Origin: Pyrus communis
Lineage: Eukaryota > Streptophyta > Magnoliopsida > Rosales > Rosaceae
Assembly (NCBI RefSeq): GCF_963583255.1
Contig: NC_084817.1
Location: forward strand, 12,096,121 to 12,160,120
Direction: 5' to 3'
Length of the DNA stretch: 64,000 nt
Shown here: in pieces, positions 32,053 through 42,489 of the stretch
How the letters are laid out: each line of letters begins with the position of its first letter
Numbering within the stretch: the first letter of the stretch is position 1
Translations under genes and position numbers: made by a program
The notes under the pieces: generated by a model
Told to the model about the DNA's origin: nothing
Databases searched by the model: none
What the model saw: the letters and a program-made list of their open reading frames with translations, nothing else

Positions 32053-33103
32053 CTGCAATTAGGTAGCTCAATGATGTTCAAGTGTTAATGGAATTTCTAC
32101 TTCTGAGAAATTGCTTCATAAAAGAAACGAAATGTATGGAGTTAATAAACTCACTGAAAAACCATTATGTTGATTTATTGTTTATGTGTGGGAAACAGTG
32201 TTCTAAAAATTGGCCTAGGCGGCTACCTAGGTGCTACAAGGTGGCCAGCCGCCCCAATTAGCCCATAATCGGGAGAAAAATCAGCAAGAGGATTAGGCGG
32301 GTGCGGAGGCGGCTTAGGAGATGCTTGGGTGGCCTAGGCGGGCGACTCGATGGCCTAGGCAGTCTGGGCATTTTAAACTTTTTGTTGTTACAGAGAGCTA
32401 CGTTGTTCTGTTTATACCTTTTTGCATTTCAAGAAGATGAAAGGAAGAAGAGGATAGAACTGTGTTTCTCTCTCTTCCCACTCCCTCATGTGACAGACGT
32501 CCACTCCACTTTTTGTTTTATTTTTTTTAAATTAATTACCTTCTAATCAATTGTCAAACATACAACATTGAATATTGGTGTGGTGTGCCCCACATTCCTT
32601 TTTGGTGCAGCGCACCCCACCTTCCTTTTTACATACTACAAACCACAACGTTTACACCTTTACTTTTTTTTAAGTTCACTATATAATAAATAATCTTTAA
32701 AAAATATTTATTAAGTAATACATACTTATTATCATATGAACTTTCATCTTATACCATCTAATTCATTTAAAAAAAAAAAAAATTCTACCTATTGGAGAGA
32801 CATTGTTGGATACTCTTTTTGCATTTTATCATTATTTTATTATCTTATCCATGGATTTCATACAAGTATAAATTTTTTGTGAGTGTCAATATGCACTTAT
32901 TTACAAGATATACAATAAATTTATCTAAATCCGCCTAGGCTGCCTAGGTGCCCGCCTAGACCTAGCCTAGGCGCTAGGCGCTAGCCCACCGCCTGACTAG
33001 CGCCTAGCGTTTTTTAGAACCTTGGTGGGAAGCCCTTCAAGACACTACCCTCACGATACTTGCATTTTGTGCCTTTGTATCTCTGCTTGTTGGAAGAAAT
33101 AAT
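32053..33103 (+). pseudogene. Captured ACA-type Ca2+-ATPase fragment, split by a MITE
   Basis: ACA proteins are autoinhibited P-type pumps that export Ca2+ from the cytosol. Before the MITE one frame reads VNGISTSEKLLHKRNEMYGV, then NKLTEKP. After it (33025 on) comes WEALQDTTLTILAFCAFVSL, then LVG. Joined across the MITE they match the N-terminal cytosolic region and first membrane helix of ACA1/ACA2-type pumps (GI...LL.KR.E.YG.NK.TE.P...WEALQD.TL.IL..CA.VSL.VG). No catalytic domain is present. It runs directly, in frame, into the next fragment. I see no intron. Confidence 0.78.
32196..33024. mobile_element. Non-autonomous hAT transposon (829 bp)
   Basis: The ends CAGTGTTCTAAAAATTGGC and CAAGGTTCTAAAAAACGC (reverse complement of right) pair as terminal inverted repeats. 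The 8-bp target duplication is GTGGGAAA (32188-32195) and GTGGGAAG (33025-33032), one mismatch. GCCTAGGCGG-type repeats lie near both ends. It interrupts the Ca2+-ATPase fragment between YV and WEALQD. The 81-codon frame at 32301 is MITE sequence. Confidence 0.85.
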
Positions 33104-33412
33104 ATGGGAAAAACAACTTTTCTTAGGCACTTGGCTGATTCTCAGGACATTGATATTGTATCTCTCAAGAAAATAAAAGAAGACTCCCTGTTGAGTTTCA
33201 TAGTTTCTTTACGATCGATACGTGAGGGCATATTTCAATCTCTTGACCAATTTCTGCCTCGTGAATACTGTATATCTCTTGCTGACAATATAGAAAGTCA
33301 AGTCAAGTTGAGGGAGGAAAGCTATTCTCAACTCTTTTTTGAAGTGCATAAATTTGCGGATGTGATTTCTGAATTCAACAATATGGTTTCTGCAATTCCT
33401 TACACAGTTTGA
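33088..33412 (+). pseudogene. Captured fragment with ABCF-like Walker A, fused to the ATPase fragment
   Basis: Continuing the Ca2+-ATPase frame, the sequence reads LLVGRNNMGKTTFLRHLADS. GRNNMGKTT fits a P-loop (GxxxxGKT), and LVGRNG.GKTTFLR is typical of ABCF (GCN20-like) ATPases. The shared VG suggests the join lies at that dipeptide. The following residues (DIDIVSLKKIKEDSLLSFIV ... SQLFFEVHKFADVISEFNNM) I do not recognise; they may be another captured piece. The frame is open from the Ca2+-ATPase piece to a stop at 33410. No Walker B or signature motif is present. Confidence 0.5.
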
Positions 33413-33600
33413 TGAACTTAAGCTTAAGTTCGATGAAGGGCCGACAATAAGCCAGCTTTGGATTGTGAATTTGGGTGGCAGTGAAAGTCTAGCAAAAACT
33501 GAAGTTCAAGGGGACAACCTTAAGGAAGCTCAAATCATCAATAAATCTCTTTCAGCTCTTGGGGATATGATTTCATCTTTGTTAAGAATTAAGGCTTTGA
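33410..33600 (+). pseudogene. Captured kinesin-14 motor fragment
   Basis: SQLWIVNLGGSESLAKTEVQ, then GDNLKEAQIINKSLSALGDM and ISSL match the switch II region of plant kinesin motors (LW.VDLAGSER..KT...G.RLKE...INKSLSALGDVI), closest in style to kinesin-14. The switch II DLAGSE is altered to NLGGSE. Only about 50 residues remain and the P-loop is absent. The fragment is open and continues in frame into the next captured piece. Nothing suggests motor activity. Confidence 0.82.
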
Positions 33601-33850
33601 ACTGGTTCGGTCATGTGTATGAAGAGAATGCCAAGGCTATATCCTTATTTGAGAATGCAGTGGACCTTAGTGATGCTATTGGAGATGAAGTCAAGTGGGT
33701 AGAGGATCTGATTAGAAGAATAATTGATGGAAATATATTTGATCTTGGTTTTGCACAGTTTGCAGAAAAGTTCTCAAATGAGGGTATGTCCTTTTTAGTT
33801 AGTTGTCAAAACCTTGTCCCTCGACTTTGGGTTACAGATGATTTAGATGC
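33601..33850 (+). pseudogene. Captured pantothenate kinase 2 (DUF89 domain) fragment
   Basis: Plant PANK2 joins a pantothenate kinase, the first step of CoA synthesis, to a C-terminal DUF89/ARMT1-type phosphatase domain. The frame reads EENAKAISLFENAVDLSDAI, then DLIRRIIDGNIFDLGFAQFA, EKFSNEGMSFLVSCQNLVPR and LWVTDDLD. This closely matches NIFDLGSAQLAEVFS.DGMSFLASCQNLVPRPWVIDDLE of PANK2. The catalytic residues further along the domain are not included. It is in frame with both neighbouring fragments. Confidence 0.82.
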
Positions 33851-34004
33851 GGCAATGGTTTTGTATGTAAGATGTGCGTGCGGGCATTCAGGTGCATTAG
33901 ACCATGGAAGAATGGTGTACTCTACCTGCTCTATAAATTCACTTGAAAGTGGAGCTGTGGTTGCTGAGATTTTGCGAAAGGGGGGTGAATCAGCAACAAA
34001 ATAG
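33851..34004 (+). pseudogene. Captured TRM4/NSUN2-type RNA cytosine-C5 methyltransferase fragment
   Basis: GRMVYSTCSINSLESGAVVA, then EILRKGG match the catalytic-motif IV region of NSUN2/TRM4 (GGRMVYSTCS.NP.ENEAVVAE.LRR..GS), which methylates C5 of cytosine in tRNA. The STCS cysteine is kept, but the NP-x-E-N motif has decayed to NSLES. The frame ends at a stop at 34002. The linker between the PANK2 and TRM4 parts (AAMVLYVRCACGHSGALDH) is not recognised. Confidence 0.75.
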
Positions 34005-34579
34005 TAGGGTGAATCACAGGCAATCAAGGCTTCATTCTGTTATGAAGTTCTATGCAAAAGAACTTGCTTTTTATCAGCATTTTCTACCTGCACTACAAGG
34101 TGGAATTGATAAGCTTACGTGTGATGCATTGGCTAAAGCTATCAAGTTGATACTCTATTTTCAGTACAAGGATGACAAGCGAAAAGCTGATTTTGAGAAT
34201 CTATTTTTCCGAAGGAACTACCATTGAAAGGTTTTCATGTTGAACAGAGGGCAGTGGTTGCAGATGAATTGAAAACATACCTTTTAACAAGTATGGCGTT
34301 GCAAGTTCTTATGCTTCGTAATTGGTGGTCTTATGTTTCCCCCTTAGCTTCCACTGTTGAGCCTTCAACCACCTTGTTATTGAGGACACATGAAGGTCTA
34401 GTGCAGAAACTCTTCCCACAAATAGTATTGGCTTGGCTGATTTCTCACCTTCCTTCCAAGAACGATAAATTCACACTTCGTTTGCAAGACTCCTTAGTTT
34501 AATTTCATTCCAAACAGTTCCACATACCAAGTGCTAATCTAAACCTTGAGGACAAGGTTGTTTTTCAAGGGAAGGGCAA
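34005..34579 (+). other. Unrecognised coding-like sequence before the 3' LTR
   Basis: Two open stretches are visible: KFYAKELAFYQHFLPALQGG..., then KGFHVEQRAVVADELKTYLL... with LLLRTHEGLVQKLFPQIVLA. Their composition is protein-like (few stops, mixed hydrophobic and charged residues) but I cannot assign them to a family. They may be further captured gene fragments. The final ~40 bp (CTTGAGGACAAGGTTG ... AAGGGAAGGGCAA) are the polypurine region of the LTR element. Confidence 0.4.
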
Positions 34580-34873
34580 TGTTATGAAGTTAGGATTTAG
34601 TGATTGGCTTAATCACTAGTAGGAGTTTAATATTGGATTTTTTAGGCTTATTCATGTTATTTAGTGAATTCTGTTAGAAATGCCAGCTGGCACTAAAGGT
34701 CTAAAGTCTATAAAAGGAGTTGAGCTCCTTGAATTGTAACAAATCAAAATTTACACAAAAAGAAATATAATAAAAAACAATTCAAGAGCTCTGCTCTCTC
34801 TCTCTCTCTCCCTCTCTTCTTTCCCTCTTCATTTCTATCCTCTATGTTACTTGCATGTTGATTAAGGGGTTAG
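34580..34873 (+). repeat. 3' LTR of the gene-capturing element, first part
   Basis: TGTTATGAAGTTAGGATTT to GATTAAGGGGTTAG, matching 21460-21736. It is interrupted by a solo LTR and resumes with AGATTTGGATCGTATCA at 36736-36752. It contains a longer CT-dinucleotide run than the 5' LTR. Confidence 0.9.
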
Positions 34874-36730
34874 TGATGTGTTATAAACTAGCACTCAAAT
34901 AAACCCTCTTGTTGACAATTGTAGTAAAGATGCAAGTAGGGATCGTTCTAGACCGGGGATTAGGAAGGATTGCTAATCTACTCTAAACTGACTTAAAAAC
35001 ACAAAACTAAACTTAAAAACACTTAACTAGACTTATATAACTCAAAACAAACTAAAAAAACTCAAAACAACACAAAACTATCAAATAGACTCAAACTAGA
35101 CTCTAAAGGGTGATTTGGACGAATTCTAACTTAAATTTGACTCAAAACACTTAAAAACACAAGTTTGGACAGATTCTAACTAATTTGACACAACAAAGTA
35201 AAGGGGATTGGGTTTTTGACGAATTTAAAGTAAAAACAAGTAACTTAAAGACTTAAACAAGTTTGACATGAAATTGGGTGAATGGATGGGTGATAGGCTA
35301 GCTAGAGGGTCCTTCTCTACACATGTCACACTTGCACACAAATCGATTTCCAGTTGTTTTTCCAATAAACCATGAACCTCAACGCCCTAGATTAACCATG
35401 AACAACACTAATTAACCCTCAAATTTTCCTTAAGTCATTGAATTGGATGGGATACGCATCGGCAACCAAATTATTCTTCAATAATTCCCTACATGAACAA
35501 CATAATAGAGATACAATCAAAGATCATTAAGCTTTGTGAAAATCATAAGCATTGATAAGGCATTCGTAACTATGAACAACATGATACTCCTGCTAGGAAT
35601 TTACTTAACACGATCGTGACCAGCAACCTCCACTATTTGTGAATATAAGTTCATAACGATTAGGTGAAACTCCCTTATATTCTAGCATCAAATTCACGCA
35701 TGCAAACTAAGCGTGCACCCTTAATCAACATACAAGAATAAGTTATCAATCAAGCGGTTAAGTAAATTGCATTCACGATTTATGAAATCACAACTAGAAT
35801 TAATCAATTCATATTGCAAATATAATCATGGTTTCAAAGTCTCCTCTAGTTAAAACAAGTTTAGCTCCTCATGTTCGCAATTAAACAAAGAAAACTTAAA
35901 TTAAACATTGAAAACAAAAGATTAAATACACCTAGAAACGCTCAAACAATCAAATCTTGAATGGCAGGCAAGTCCCAAGGTCCTCCTCCTTCTTTTCTGC
36001 GGCACAAGGTGTGGGTGAAGGTTTGAGTGATGAATTGTATGAAGGAATGGCTGAAAGTATGAATTGTAGTGAATGGATCCCCCAAAGGCTGCGGTAAGAG
36101 CCTTTATTTATAGGTTTAAGAAAAACAAGGCCTAATTTAATTTGGTAAACAGGTTTGATCCCAAATCCACAAGGAAAAGGAGAAATAAATGTCAGAATCC
36201 TAGGGATAAAGGGAAAGGATATGTGGCAGCACCTAGGGAGAGAGGGAAAGTGACTACCTTACACGGCAAGGACAGGGAAAGGGAGGATTGGTGCGGCATC
36301 CCTCTTTGACTGGGATTAGGGCTTCTAGAACTTATATTTATGTGTCCTAAATTAAACCCCCCTTAACAGCTGGATATTAAGTAGGAAGATATTAGGATTG
36401 ACTAAGTCAAAATAAGGTAGTTTGGCTCTTGTTTCCTTCTTTGTAGCTGATTCTTTGTCTTCCAAGTCTTGAATTAATTTCTTCCATTTCTTTAGCACAT
36501 TCCTAGCCTCTCATGAACTTCAATTTCGTCCATCCACCTTGCTCTATGCATGTGCTATCCATTCCAAGCCCAAAACTACTCCAAAATGCACCAAAATGCA
36601 CTTTCTTGCCTCTTTAGCCGTTTGGACCTACAAACACACGAAAATAGCTTAAAATACTAAAATAACTAGGAGCTAACAATATAAATGCAAGAAAACAAGC
36701 TAACTAAGTCGCATAAATATGCTTCTATCA
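34874..36730 (-). mobile_element. Solo LTR of the gag-protease gypsy family, 1857 bp
   Basis: The minus strand starts TGATAGAAGCATATTTATG and ends ...AGTTTATAACACATCA. The 5-bp duplication is perfect: GTTAG at 34869-34873 and 36731-36735. It lies inside the 3' LTR of the gene-capturing element and splits it. No internal domain is present. Confidence 0.92.
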
Positions 36731-36757
36731 GTTAGAGATTTGGATCGTATCATGCTG

Positions 36758-39700
36758 GGGCGCTCGACCCAAGCAAAGGCTTTTTGGGCTTTGTCTGCAC
36801 TTAGCCCACACCACAACCCAATTGGGCTTCTCTCTTCCCAGCTCATGTTTCCTGCTGCAAGCCTGAAGATTCCATGCCTCGATGGGCTTCTTACGAGCTT
36901 GCAGCTTACTTTGCCCGCTGGGCTGTTTTTGCAACCTTGGTCCGAACCTACTAGCTTCTAGCCATTGCTGCAAGGCCCTGTTTGCATAGTAGCCAACACA
37001 ACCTTATTGGGCTGCAATGTTTTTCAACCTAAGCCAAGTTTTTGGCCCATTAATGTTTCTAGTTGCACCCAACCATGATATGATGCTCACGACTAAGCCC
37101 AAAATTGGGCTTTATTTTTTAATCACTGGGCTCGAAGCCACTTAAAGCTAATATGAACAGTATGTTATTATCTTACTTTCACGATCGACCCCTATTGGTC
37201 CTGATCTATTCAATTAATATAAGTGACGAACAATTTACTAATTTTACAAAAATCCAAAATTATTGAGCTGCAGTCCATTTTTTGGCATTAACGATGCAAT
37301 ATTTTATTATTTTTCTTTAAAACTTGACATCCTTTCATAGTCCCGAAACTACCCACACTTGAGTTCCTAAAGTAACCCAAATTTAGTACACTTTTGTTGT
37401 ATATTGTATTATGTGTTGTTACATATACCTCTTTTATGAATCAGAAGTTCATACTAAACTCGAAGCTATAGTTTCAAATTTAGTGCCTTTAAAACTCGAT
37501 GTTTTCATAAATGAATACACCTATGGAAACCCAATTTTTTTCATGCATACCATGTCATAGAAACCAAATGTTCTAACTTTGGTGCTTATGGATGTTCTAT
37601 TTGCCATAGCACCAATCACAGTCAAGTTCCCCAAATTCTGTGGACTGATGAACCATCACGAGTTCGATTTTTCCTATTTTGGAAATTTTTGATAGGAACT
37701 ACTTTATGTGGGTACAAAACATGAATCTCCACTTGATATCAAGATACTGAGAAACTATTGAAGCCAAAAATGACCAGGAAAAGTTGTATAAGCTTCTGTC
37801 ATGATCTTCATTCGAAGACGTATGCTTGTAACATTACAAACAGAAGTACCTCCCTAACGAGGATTCCATGGCTCTTTGGCTCGCTCCCACAAACCATTGA
37901 ATCATGAAGGATGATTGCCTGCATCAAACCATGATTGAAACCTTTTTATGTCCATGAATAGGTATGATTCTGAAGTTTATAAAATTCGTTCAAATTTTTA
38001 TTGGAGAATATTTTTCTCATCCTTCAATGTTTCTAACTTGTTCCTGAAGCAGCAGTGTAGAAAGCAAAAGTTTAGCAAATTATCAAATTTGATTTCCACA
38101 AATGTGAGAAAGGTAACCGAGTGAGTTGGGAAGTACTAAACGGTATAGGCCTAGTTCGGCTAGAGTCTACGAAATGGCCTAACCTAGATTGATTAGAGCC
38201 TACCAAACAGTATGCCTTGCTTCAGCATGGATGTAACGAATAGACTCGTATGGTTCGACTAAAACTTTTCGAACCTAAGTCTGTCTCTCTTTCACCCACT
38301 TTAAGGTTTGTGTTTTACAACATATGGTAAAAGCAGGGCCTGCCAAAGGGTGACATCATAACCCAAAGAGTGATCTGTGGCACATAAGACATAAAACTTC
38401 AAGAACAAGGGACATTATCCCTAAACCTTAACCCTGTAGAATGTACTTCCGTTTTGATGGAAATGATCATTGATTATGCACTAGTTTGTGACCTCACCAA
38501 TGTTGTCGCAGAGTACCATTTTCATAGTCAATATGCGAGACTAATTTTTCCTCGACTTGCTCATTTCGAATAGAAAAATTTTGACATTGATGGCCTTATT
38601 GGCCGAATCCTCTTAGTAACTTTGGTTTACTTTGTGAATAATTTTTTACGTTCTTGGATTCAAGTTTGGTGTTTGTTTTAGTTTATGGATAATGTTATGA
38701 TATTGTCATCGAATATGAGTTAACTGAATCATATTTCTTATACATGTGATCAAATTCAGTTAACATGTGATTAGGTACGAATATGGGAAAGTTAGTAGTT
38801 TAGATGAATGCAATACCAAGCACACTAACTTTATACCTAAATCACCTCTATAACAATGTCTTCAAGTTTATCCAACCTGATTAAGAGTACTGACACGCTC
38901 CTTATTGGATAAATGGTGCTAAATTACCATTATAGAGACCTTATATTCTTCTCATTCCTGAAGAACATCATTGAGTTTTAAGGATATTTGAGAGAACAAT
39001 GATCATGAATGAAACTACTGAAGCAAATAGAGTGGAATATCTTTGTACATCTCAAAAATATAAAGCTCGAAGATATATTTTAAGACCAATGGGCTGCCTT
39101 CTAACTAGGGAGATGCCATAGGTGGCCAGCTTGGAGCTTGGTGATTCGAGCAGTCTACTTGCTTTGGTATGACCATTTGGGACACTTAGGTCGAACAATG
39201 ATGCCACATCGCATCTCCCTACCCGAAGTTAGGATCTTGTTTCTATAAGCACACTTTGCTAAGTATGCTCGTTAGGGAAATTGGATTTCCATATCATCTC
39301 TTGCAAAGATATGAAACGACCCTAGTGGGTTCAAGGGAATAATTGTGGACTAATCCAACCAAAATACAGACCATATTAATACTTATGGTTTTGGTTGATG
39401 TATCGACAAAATGGTCACATTGTTGCGAAATTTCTTGGCTGACTTAAAGGTTCTGTACTCTGATTATCCCGTAAGTTTGGAAGACTAGATAATGCAGAAG
39501 AATATATATGGAAGATGCTTTGATAAGTATTGCATGTCTTTTGGGTTTGAAAATGAACATTAAATTCCCTATATCTACCTTAAAATAAACTCACAGAGCG
39601 ATCATAAAATGCAATTTCATTGTCGCTTGGACCTTGGTGAATAAACCAAGCTTTCTGTTTCTGCCTAAGGCTATGCAATCTTTTATGCACCTATGCTGGT

Positions 39701-39837
39701 CTTCCTTGAGGCCTGTTGCCACCCAACCTATTTTGGCGTTACAGTTGGTTACTGCGTACGACCTGATGTTTCATAGTTATCTGTTTTGGGTGTGCATTTT
39801 TTGTGCCAAGTTACATCGCTGCAACGTACCTATTTGG
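36758..39837 (+). mobile_element. Decayed Ty1/copia element, copy A
   Basis: Recognisable landmarks follow copia order. A gag remnant lies near 37840-37950 (ALWLALTNH-type segment from GACTCTTTGGCTCGCTCCC). A pre-integrase motif at 39170-39210 reads LWYDHLGHLGRTMM. An integrase remnant follows (39290-39640), and LRPVATQPILALQLVTAYDL appears at 39700-39770. Stops and frameshifts occur throughout. It aligns with 56216-59290 over most of its length. It ends where a copia LTR of another family begins at 39838. No LTR of its own is seen. Confidence 0.7.
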
Positions 39838-42489
39838 TGTTGGAAATGTGCCCTAAACCCAATCATATGATGACACTTTACGGACATTTCACATCTTAAA
39901 CTAAACTAGTTTAATATAAGGGTAAAGATTATTGTTTAAAGCAGTCTCATATAATGTTATAAGTTTAAACAATGAGTCCAAGCAATATGTAATTAGGAGA
40001 ATGTGATCTAAAGAATTTAGATCCATAAGACCGTTTGTTTTCGTACACATCTCCTAAACATTCATGATCATAGGATTGCCAATTGGGGATTGACGGTCCA
40101 TTAAGATCGCTACATGCTATGTCTTCTCTCTGGAAGAGTGACTGGTCTTGAGTCATTGGCGTGATTGAGACCAAGACAAGTGTGTAGATGCTTAATAAAG
40201 AATGAGTTCACTGAACGCGATTAACAAGGAGTTCTCATACCCATGTCACATGAGAGCTCATGGTTGGGATAATGCAAAATAGTCATTTGACTTGAGGCAT
40301 CGTAGTTATCTTGTGGTTAGCTCCTTGATCTTTGATTGTGTCAAAGGCAGTCAATCAAAGGGTTTCCACGACATAGTTGGGTAAACTACTTAATTATGGA
40401 GGTAGATGAATGATGTGATGTAAACTAGCACACAAATTAAACCCTCTTTTTGATAGTTGTAGTATGTGAAAGTAGGGATTGTTCTAGGCCGGGGATTATG
40501 AAGGACTGCTAATCTACTCAAATTAGACTCAATTACACTTAACTAGACTCTTATGACTCAAGACTGACTCAAACTACTCAAAACTACACAAAACAAACAA
40601 ATTGACTCGAAACAATGTGTATGGACGAATTCTAACTTATATTGACTCAGAACACTAAAAAGAAACCAGTTTGAACAAATTCTAACTAAAAGACACGAAA
40701 TATAAAGGGGGAAGTGGTTTTTGATGAATTTAAAGTAAAAGCAAACAAATTTAAAGACTTTAAACAACTTTGGACAAAATTGATTGTTTTAATGGGTGAA
40801 TGGCTAGCTAGAGGGTTCATCTCCACACATGAAACATATGCTTACAAAATGATTTCGAGTTATTATTCCTATAAATTATGAACGACAATGCCCCAAGTTA
40901 ATGGTGAACTACACAAATTAACCATCAAATTTTCCTAAATTCTTTGAATTGGACTCAACGACGTAATCAAATTATTCTTATCAAGTTCCCTATATGAACT
41001 GCATGATAGAGATACATATAAAAGATCATTAAGTTCTATGAAAATCCTAAGCATTGACAAGGCATTCGTAACTATGAACTGCATGATACTCCTGCCATGG
41101 ATTTACTTAACACAATCATGACTAGTGACTTCCACTACTTACAAATATAAGTTGATAACGATTAGGTGAAATTCCCTTATAGTTTAGCATCAAATTCATG
41201 CATGCAAACTAAGTATGCATCCTTAATCAACATACAAGAATAAGTTATCAATCAAATAGATAAGTAAATCGCATTCATGTTTTACAAAACAATAACTGGA
41301 TGTAATCAATTCATTTCACATATATGTTCATGGCTTTGAATCCACCTCTAGCTAAAACGAGTTTAGTTCCTCATGTTCGCACTTAAACAAAGATAACTTA
41401 AATTAAACATTGAAAACAAAAGATAGAATACATCTAGAAACGTTCCAGCAATCCAAGCTTGAATGGCAGGGCAGGGCTCCAAGGGTTTCCTCTCCTTTCT
41501 CCTTGCAAGGCTGCGACACTAGAGAGATTTCTATGTATGATGGATGTGTGGTGCGAATTGTGGTGAGAGATGGATGATCCATGATTGCTGTGGCACAATG
41601 TATTTATAGGGAGAGGGGAAGGCATGGCAAAGGGTTGAGAAGGAGGGGAATTAGGACTCCAAATCAACAAGGAAAAAGGATACTTCTCATTCAGATTCCA
41701 GGGAGGAAAAGAAATGGTCCTTGCGGCAGGAAACATAGCTTCTAGAAGGGGTGGATGCGGCACCCTTTTAGGGATAGGGCTTGGCTTCTAGAAACCTAAT
41801 TTGTAGGTATCCTAATATCATTTAGATGTCCTCCTTGCAGCTGGAATTAAGGTAGATTAGGATAAGGTTAGGATAAGATAACGTAAGATAAGGTCATTTT
41901 GGATAATGTTCTTTCCTTTTAGCTAATTCCTTATCTTCTTTGATCTTGAATTAATTTCTTCAACTCTTGAACACATTCCTAACCTCTTTTGATCTTCAAA
42001 AACTTCCATCCACCTTGCTCCATGCATGTGCTATCCATTCCAAGCCCAAAACTGCTCTCAAATGCTCCAAATTGCACTTTTTGACAACTTTGTCATTTAA
42101 ACTTGAAAACACACGAAAATAGTTTAAAACACTCTAATAAGTAGAAATTAACTAAGTAAATGCAAGGAAATAGGCTAACAAAGTTGCATAAATATGCTCG
42201 TATTGGTGAATGCGCAACAAAGGATATATAACCTTCGAACCGTTCAGAGAGAATTACTCTATTTTATGACTAAGAATGTCTAACCAAAATATGAATGAGA
42301 TTTAGGAAGTTGTTCCAAATTGCATACAAGGTAATCATATAAGTAAGAAAATCACATTGGATAGTAAACATGAATAAACTATCAAACCAAACAATGTGAT
42401 CAAGATGAAGTAAAAGAAAAACTCAATAAGGGATTAAATATACTACAAATCAAGTATAATACCGTTCTTTTATTGATTCTGAGATCTTT
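39838..42489 (+). mobile_element. Ty1/copia LTR (TGTTGGAAATGTG family) split by a solo LTR
   Basis: 39838-40410 and 42206-42380 together match the copy at 14110-14860. The element starts TGTTGGAAATGTGCCCTA. The interruption is the minus-strand solo LTR 40411-42205. Beyond 42380 the sequence (ATGAAGTAAAAGAAAAACTC and following) continues to about 42489, where a PP2C pseudogene begins. Confidence 0.65.
40411..42205 (-). mobile_element. Solo LTR of the gag-protease gypsy family, 1795 bp
   Basis: The left end is TGATGTGATGTAAACTAGC. The right end, GCATAAATATGCTCGTATTG, is a mutated form of the family's GCTCCTATCA. The flanks ATGAA (40406-40410) and GTGAA (42206-42210) form a 5-bp duplication with one mismatch. 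The mutated end and imperfect duplication suggest it is older than the other solo copies. Confidence 0.85.

Larger units (their letters stand above)
21460..36752 (+). mobile_element. Composite non-autonomous LTR retrotransposon carrying host-gene fragments
   Basis: The 5' LTR is 21460-21754. The 3' LTR is 34580-34873 continued at 36736-36752. The LTRs are very similar and the flanks are TGCTA (21455-21459) and TGCTG (36753-36757), a 5-bp duplication with one mismatch. A primer site TGGTATCATCC starts at 21756 and a purine tract AAGGGAAGGGCAA ends at 34579. Removing three later insertions (23084-32052, 32196-33032, 34874-36735) leaves an element of about 4.5 kb. It has no gag-pol but contains same-strand fragments of IST1, a Ca2+-ATPase, a kinesin, pantothenate kinase 2 and TRM4. 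It recalls maize Bs1 in design. It must rely on proteins supplied in trans. Confidence 0.85.

Noticed and set aside
33088..33412. A functional ABC or GTP-binding protein suggested by the P-loop
   Set aside because: Only the Walker A region is present, fused to a Ca2+-ATPase fragment; no other nucleotide-binding motifs follow.
36719..36973. Overlapping plus and minus ORFs near 36719-36973
   Set aside because: They cross the boundary between the solo LTR, the LTR end and copia copy A, so they are composed of three unrelated sequences.
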